Assembly (NCBI GenBank): GCA_028748945.1
Contig: JAQTOL010000086.1
Location: 1 to 10,001, forward strand
Length of the DNA: 10,001 nucleotides
From: Paludibacter sp.
GTDB taxonomy: Bacteria; Bacteroidota; Bacteroidia; Bacteroidales; Paludibacteraceae
Direction of reading: 5' to 3'
This document shows, piece by piece, positions 6,207 to 10,001 of the stretch (the first letter of the stretch is position 1; the number at the start of each line of letters is the position of its first letter). A program made the translations under genes and the position numbers. The notes beneath the pieces were generated by a model, which made no database searches, was not told the DNA's origin, and saw only the letters and a list, made by a program, of their open reading frames with translations.

Positions 6207-9032
6207 TTATTCTGCAGGTTTCATTACCACTTCCATAATATTGCCCTGATCAACAATTTTTTTCAGGGTAGACTGAATTAATTCGGGAGTTAATGCTTCA
6301 ACCGATGCTTTGTAGTCATCAACTAAATTTAATTTGTCCATGTAATAGCTTTCCAATGCGTTCGACCACCAACTGTTTTCGGCAATATCTTCGGTATATT
6401 TCTTCAACATGTTTTCTTTCACTTTTTGTAAGTCATCGGCACGGGGTCCTTTGGCTACAATTTCATCAACTTCCGAATGAATAATACCCATCAACTTGGC
6501 TTGTTTTAAAGGATCGGTATCAAATTGCATCATCAATGTTGCTTCGTCAATTGGCGTATTGTTGATACCACCGCGTACTCCAACTCCATAAGAACCGCCT
6601 TCTTTTTCGCGGATACTTTCAAGATAACGAAGACTCAAAATACTTCCAATAGCTGTAACTGCTGTCCGGTTTGTCATATTAAACGGCATGGTAGCACTAT
6701 ACAAAATGAAATTGGACGCTTTTTTAATTTGCATCTCTTTCATAAAGTCATTGGATACTTTCCCTTTTGGTTTCCGTATTTGATTATCGGTGAATTTTTC
6801 GCCGCCTTTTTTCGATTTCAGACCACCTAAATATGTACAAATAGCTTGCTTTGTACTATCATTCGCCGGATCGATATTACCGGTAAAAATAAATGTAAAG
6901 TCAGCCGGATCAGCAAAACGTTCTTTGTAAATTGCCAGTGCTTTATCCTGATCTACTAACCCGATGGTTTTTAAATTAAACAATATAGTACGTGGACTAT
7001 GATTTGACAATGTTACGCTTACTGAATCGGAAAAGGCTTTACGCGGATCGGTTGCGGTATTAGCCAGGCTTGCACTATAACCGTTTATCAAAGCTTTAAA
7101 TGCATTGTCATCCTTGCGTGGTGCCGTAAAGTTCAGATAAATCAATTGTAGCATTGTTTTAAAATCTGAAACGGATGAGTTCCCGTTGAATCCTTCATCG
7201 TAGGAACCTATAACGGGACTGACAGAAGCTATTTTACCGGTCAGAATCTTATTCAAATCGATTAAAGTATAATCACCCAAACCATTATTGCTCTCAATGG
7301 CTGTAGCCAGCATCCCTGACGGTAAATCAGCAACATTGCTTATTTTTGAAAGACCTCCTTCGCTGAATGCATTCAATAATATCTCATCTTTTTTAAATGT
7401 CGTTGGTTTAATAATGATTTTTACTCCATTACTTAATGTCCATTCGGTAGTTCCCAGCAAAGCGTTTTGAGTCGTCTTTTTTATTGTTCCTGCCTTTGGT
7501 ATTACACTAATCAGGGGTTTATTGAGATTTTCTTCGGCTTTGGCTGTAAGTTTCGCTTTCTTTGCATTGTCAATCGCTGCAAGAATCTGTTCTTTGGTTG
7601 GAACTTTCACGGCTGGTTTTTCAGGTGCCATTATGGAAACAATCAGGTTGGTGTCTGTCACATATGATTTTGCCAGTTGATTGATCATATCCAAAGTCAG
7701 ATGCGGTACAAGCATTTGCGAAGTCTGGTATTCCCATTCGATACCGGGAATGACTTCCTGACTGGTAAAATTACGGACATATTCCCGGACTAACGAATTG
7801 TTTTTCTGGTTGTCCCGTTCGTTATAAGCTTTTTCAATTCCTTTCAGATAATCTGTTTTAGCACGTTCCAGTTCGGAATTGGTAAACCCAAAACGTTTTA
7901 TTTTCTCTGCTTCAAGCAATAAAGCATCCAGTCCTTCCAACTCTTTCCCTTCTTTTGGGATGGCCAGTAGTTGAAATGCATCCTTCGATTTTACAAGTTC
8001 ACCATAGTATGCGTATTCCCCAACAAATGGAGCATCAGCTTGTTGTGTGATCTCTTCAAAACGATTTCCTATCATAGTTGAAATAAGTGAATTTGTTACT
8101 CCGAAAACATATCCGTTCATCGATAATTTAACGTCAGCCGGAAGAACATCATGTTTGTATTCCAGTTCAATACGTGTCATACGTGCTTCCGGATCTGTTA
8201 CTATCGACACAATTGGTTCTGTATTGTTCGGAATTGGATAAACAGGGCGTTCACCGTAATTTGATTTTTTTGGAATATCGGCAAACAACGATTTTATTTT
8301 GGCTTCAATCGTATCTACATTTATATCTCCGACTACTAAAATCGCTTGCAAATCAGGGCGGTACCATTTCTTATAATAATCGCGAATGGTTTGGTACGGG
8401 AAATTATTAATGATGGCCGTATCACCGATGACATCCCGTTTAGCATATTGCGAACCCGGGTATTTCTGTTTATTTGATTCTTTCCACATACGCCGGTCGG
8501 CTCCTGCTCCCTGACGCCATTCTTCACGAATTACGCCGCGTTCGGCGTCAATTTCAGTTCCCAATAATGATAAAGAACCGGACCAGTCGTGTAAAACGAG
8601 TAATGCACTATCAACAATTCCTTCGCTCACTGTTGGTACATTTGAGAGATTGTATACAGTTTCATCCAATGAAGTGTATGCATTAATATTTTCACCAAAT
8701 TTTACTCCAACTCTTTCCAGAAAGTTTATTATACCTTTATCCGGAAAGTGCTTGGTTCCGTTAAACGCCATGTGTTCCAGAAAATGAGCCAACCCGTTTT
8801 GATTGTCATTTTCGAGAATTGCACCTACATTCTGGGCAATGTAAAATTCTGCCCGCTGTTTGGGCTCTTTGTTAGCCCGGATGTAATACGTGAGTCCGTT
8901 ATCCAACTTTCCGTAGCGTACTTTCGGATCAATGGGTAGTGGTTGAACTTGCTGAGCAATTGCGCTTACACACAAAGTCAGCAGTAAGCCCAAGGAAATA
9001 AATCTTAAAAAATTCTTTTTCATATTTGTCAT
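6207..9032 (-). CDS. Secreted M16 family (pitrilysin/insulinase-type) zinc metallopeptidase
   Basis: M16 peptidases are clam-shaped zinc enzymes that degrade peptides and small proteins in an enclosed chamber. Signal peptide: residues 1-26, ending AIA before QQVQP, with no lipobox, so the product is probably periplasmic or exported. The active N-terminal half has the inverted zinc motif HFLEH (His83, Glu86, His87) and the distal ligand Glu164 in AERGVIREEW exactly 77 residues after His87, as the family requires. The C-terminal half (about 525-930) is the inactive M16 copy and holds the substrate-binding Arg808/Tyr815 pair in REKEGGSYGV. At 941 residues it is the usual two-halves-in-one-chain form. 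The start could equally be the second Met at 9023 (MKKNFLRF), which gives a cleaner signal peptide. It is monocistronic by its terminator. The substrate is unknown; nutritional peptide breakdown is a reasonable guess. Confidence 0.95.
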   Translation of the reverse strand: MTNMKKNFLRFISLGLLLTLCVSAIAQQVQPLPIDPKVRYGKLDNGLTYYIRANKEPKQRAEFYIAQNVGAILENDNQNGLAHFLEHMAFNGTKHFPDKGIINFLERVGVKFGENINAYTSLDETVYNLSNVPTVSEGIVDSALLVLHDWSGSLSLLGTEIDAERGVIREEWRQGAGADRRMWKESNKQKYPGSQYAKRDVIGDTAIINNFPYQTIRDYYKKWYRPDLQAILVVGDINVDTIEAKIKSLFADIPKKSNYGERPVYPIPNNTEPIVSIVTDPEARMTRIELEYKHDVLPADVKLSMNGYVFGVTNSLISTMIGNRFEEITQQADAPFVGEYAYYGELVKSKDAFQLLAIPKEGKELEGLDALLLEAEKIKRFGFTNSELERAKTDYLKGIEKAYNERDNQKNNSLVREYVRNFTSQEVIPGIEWEYQTSQMLVPHLTLDMINQLAKSYVTDTNLIVSIMAPEKPAVKVPTKEQILAAIDNAKKAKLTAKAEENLNKPLISVIPKAGTIKKTTQNALLGTTEWTLSNGVKIIIKPTTFKKDEILLNAFSEGGLSKISNVADLPSGMLATAIESNNGLGDYTLIDLNKILTGKIASVSPVIGSYDEGFNGNSSVSDFKTMLQLIYLNFTAPRKDDNAFKALINGYSASLANTATDPRKAFSDSVSVTLSNHSPRTILFNLKTIGLVDQDKALAIYKERFADPADFTFIFTGNIDPANDSTKQAICTYLGGLKSKKGGEKFTDNQIRKPKGKVSNDFMKEMQIKKASNFILYSATMPFNMTNRTAVTAIGSILSLRYLESIREKEGGSYGVGVRGGINNTPIDEATLMMQFDTDPLKQAKLMGIIHSEVDEIVAKGPRADDLQKVKENMLKKYTEDIAENSWWSNALESYYMDKLNLVDDYKASVEALTPELIQSTLKKIVDQGNIMEVVMKPAE

Positions 9033-9338
9033 TTAATTTAGTGAAAATGTTAATTTGGTCATCTCAAAACATTTTTTTTTAAATACAGAATCACAAAGGA
9101 AAGTAATATTTTTTAATTAACAAAATATATTACAGATTTTTTTACAGTAACGGTTAAAATCCGGTGTTGATTTAAAAAGTAATAGTTAAGATGTTAGATT
9201 ATAAATATCAAATAAATCATTCTGTTGTTGAATTATGTTTGAAAACGGCTGAAAATCAAAGTCATAATAAATACGCCCAATTGAATGTGAAATATTTGGT
9301 TACTAATTCGTATTTTTGTGCATATAAAAAAAAATACA
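9033..9338. other. AT-rich intergenic region between divergent peptidase and methionine sulfoxide reductase genes
   Basis: These 306 bases are very A/T-rich and must hold both divergent promoters. For the peptidase the nearest match is TATATTTTG on the minus strand (9121-9129), which has one extra base compared with TAnnTTTG. For the reductase see 9311-9318. A frame open from 9191 runs into the reductase start, but its composition looks like translated non-coding AT-rich DNA. No small gene, RNA or repeat can be supported here. Confidence 0.6.
9311..9318 (+). promoter_or_regulatory. Possible -7 element of the methionine sulfoxide reductase gene
   Basis: TATTTTTG fits TAnnTTTG but lies only 20 bases before the ATG at 9339, leaving a very short leader, and no -33 TTTG sits at the right distance. 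In such AT-rich sequence a chance match is quite possible. Confidence 0.25.
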
Positions 9339-9842
9339 ATGGCAGAAGAATTATATATGGTGGCGGGAGCCGGTAAAAAAGAAACCTATGAAACATTACT
9401 TCCCCAATTAGCTTCACTTATTCATGGAGAAAGTGATTTAACGGCGAATCTTGCTAACATTAGTGCCGCATTACACGATACTTTTCACTGGTGGTGGGTC
9501 GGTTTTTATTGGGTCAAACAGGAAGAATTGGTATTAGGTCCTTTTCAGGGCTCCATTGCCTGTACCCGGATAAAATTTGGGAAAGGCGTTTGCGGAACTG
9601 CATGGATGGAAGGAAAAAGTCAATTGGTACCCGATGTAAATGCTTTTCCGGGGCACATTGCATGCAGCGGCAGTTCTGTAGCTGAAATTGTTGTTCCTGT
9701 ATTTGATCGGGAAAGGAATGTGGCAGGTGTGCTGGATTTGGACAGCGAACGTTTTGATGTTCTGGATGAAATAGATGTTTATTATTTAGAACTTGTAAGC
9801 AAAATGATTACAAATACGTTGAAACATGAAATGAAAATTTAA
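9339..9842 (+). CDS. msrC: Free methionine-(R)-sulfoxide reductase (GAF-domain fRMsr)
   Basis: This cytosolic repair enzyme reduces free L-methionine-(R)-sulfoxide to methionine, using cysteine chemistry and thioredoxin-type donors, and so protects against oxidation. The 167-residue protein is a single GAF domain of normal family length with no signal peptide. Signature stretches are FHWWWVGFYW, GPFQGSIACTRI, GKGVCGTAW, VPDVNAFPGHIACSG, SEIVVP-like AEIVVPV, and GVLDLDSE. The three family cysteines are present as Cys75, Cys85 and Cys109, with the spacing 10 and 24 seen in E. coli fRMsr (Cys84, Cys94, Cys118). The frame can be extended to GTG at 9318, but ATG at 9339 (MAEELYMV) matches the family N-terminus better and follows an A-rich stretch. 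It seems to be transcribed alone, ending at the hairpin that overlaps its stop codon. Confidence 0.95.
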   Translation: MAEELYMVAGAGKKETYETLLPQLASLIHGESDLTANLANISAALHDTFHWWWVGFYWVKQEELVLGPFQGSIACTRIKFGKGVCGTAWMEGKSQLVPDVNAFPGHIACSGSSVAEIVVPVFDRERNVAGVLDLDSERFDVLDEIDVYYLELVSKMITNTLKHEMKI

Positions 9843-9884
9843 AATAAAGTCCGATAATAACAGCGTATTATCAGACCTTATTTT
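9841..9884. terminator. Long hairpin, probable bidirectional terminator
   Basis: Arms at 9841-9859 and 9866-9884 pair over 19 positions with only two mismatches, around a 6-base loop (ACAGCG). The outer ends are A-rich on the left and T-rich on the right (TTATTTTAT), so a terminator can form on either strand. The left arm begins within the reductase stop codon. On the other strand it lies 48 bases after the stop of the gene entering from the right, which fits shared termination of convergent genes. Confidence 0.8.
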
Positions 9885-9931
9885 ATGATTAATTTTGTAG
9901 TATGTTTTATTAGGAAAGATATAATCTAAAA

Positions 9932-10001
9932 TTAATTTTTCATTTTCAATTCCATTTCTTTGAAAACCCTTTTTTGAGTGGCGCTATCGGCGGCTGTTAC
10001 A
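9932..10001 (-). CDS. C-terminal fragment of an unidentified protein (5' part beyond the window)
   Basis: On the minus strand one frame is open from the right edge to TAA at 9932-9934, giving 22 residues ending RVFKEMELKMKN. The other two minus frames are less convincing; one of them meets a stop within six codons. Position supports a real gene: it is convergent with the reductase and ends just before a bidirectional hairpin. The charged tail is too short to name a family. Confidence 0.5.
   Translation of the reverse strand, partial: VTAADSATQKRVFKEMELKMKN

Noticed and set aside
6525..6830. Plus-strand open frame of 101 codons with several cysteines
   Set aside because: It is antisense to the well-supported C-terminal half of the M16 peptidase; the cysteines do not form a known motif pattern.
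9041..9049. A minus-strand ATTTTCAC close to the peptidase start, resembling part of the shared activator box
   Set aside because: Only eight bases match, the rest of the box and the TATATTTGCAA at the right distance are absent, and it sits too close to the start codon to act as an activator site.
9191..9376. Plus-strand open frame of 61 codons upstream of the reductase
   Set aside because: It overlaps the reductase start in another frame, has no recognisable features, and its composition matches the surrounding non-coding DNA.

Overview
The window looks like chromosomal DNA from a member of the Bacteroidota, probably Bacteroidales. Three things point there: a Por-type (type IX secretion) sorting tail with a YPNP motif on a secreted glycosidase, several promoter-like TAnnTTTG elements typical of this phylum's sigma factor, and start codons without obvious Shine-Dalgarno sequences. 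The genus is not determined; a Paludibacter-like fermenter would fit, but that is a guess. No rRNA, tRNA, CRISPR array, insertion sequence or prophage gene was seen.

Left part (1-4206): a polysaccharide-degradation pair transcribed divergently. On the minus strand is the first 631 codons of a secreted protein that looks like an alpha/alpha-toroid plus beta-sandwich carbohydrate-active enzyme; it runs off the left edge. On the plus strand is a secreted GH105 unsaturated uronyl hydrolase followed by an Ig-like domain, an F5/8C (CBM32-like) domain and a type IX secretion tail. Between them each gene has the same compound control element at the same spacing: a conserved 26-bp box, 21 bases, then TATATTTGCAA. 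This suggests one activator switches on both genes. A lyase that leaves an unsaturated uronic acid, followed by a GH105 that removes it, would make a coherent pair.

Middle part (4251-9032): three minus-strand genes, apparently separate transcription units. In transcription order they are a large secreted M16 (pitrilysin-type) zinc peptidase with a strong terminator, a secreted S1/P1-type nuclease, and a TauE/SafE-family membrane permease. A perfect 12-bp inverted repeat separates the nuclease from the permease.

Right part (9339-10001): a plus-strand free methionine-(R)-sulfoxide reductase (GAF fold), a near-perfect hairpin that could terminate from both sides, and the last 22 codons of an unidentified minus-strand gene entering from the right edge.

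The most interesting feature is the mirrored pair of regulatory modules between the toroid enzyme and the GH105. The rest is mostly ordinary housekeeping or accessory content with a few residue-level oddities.
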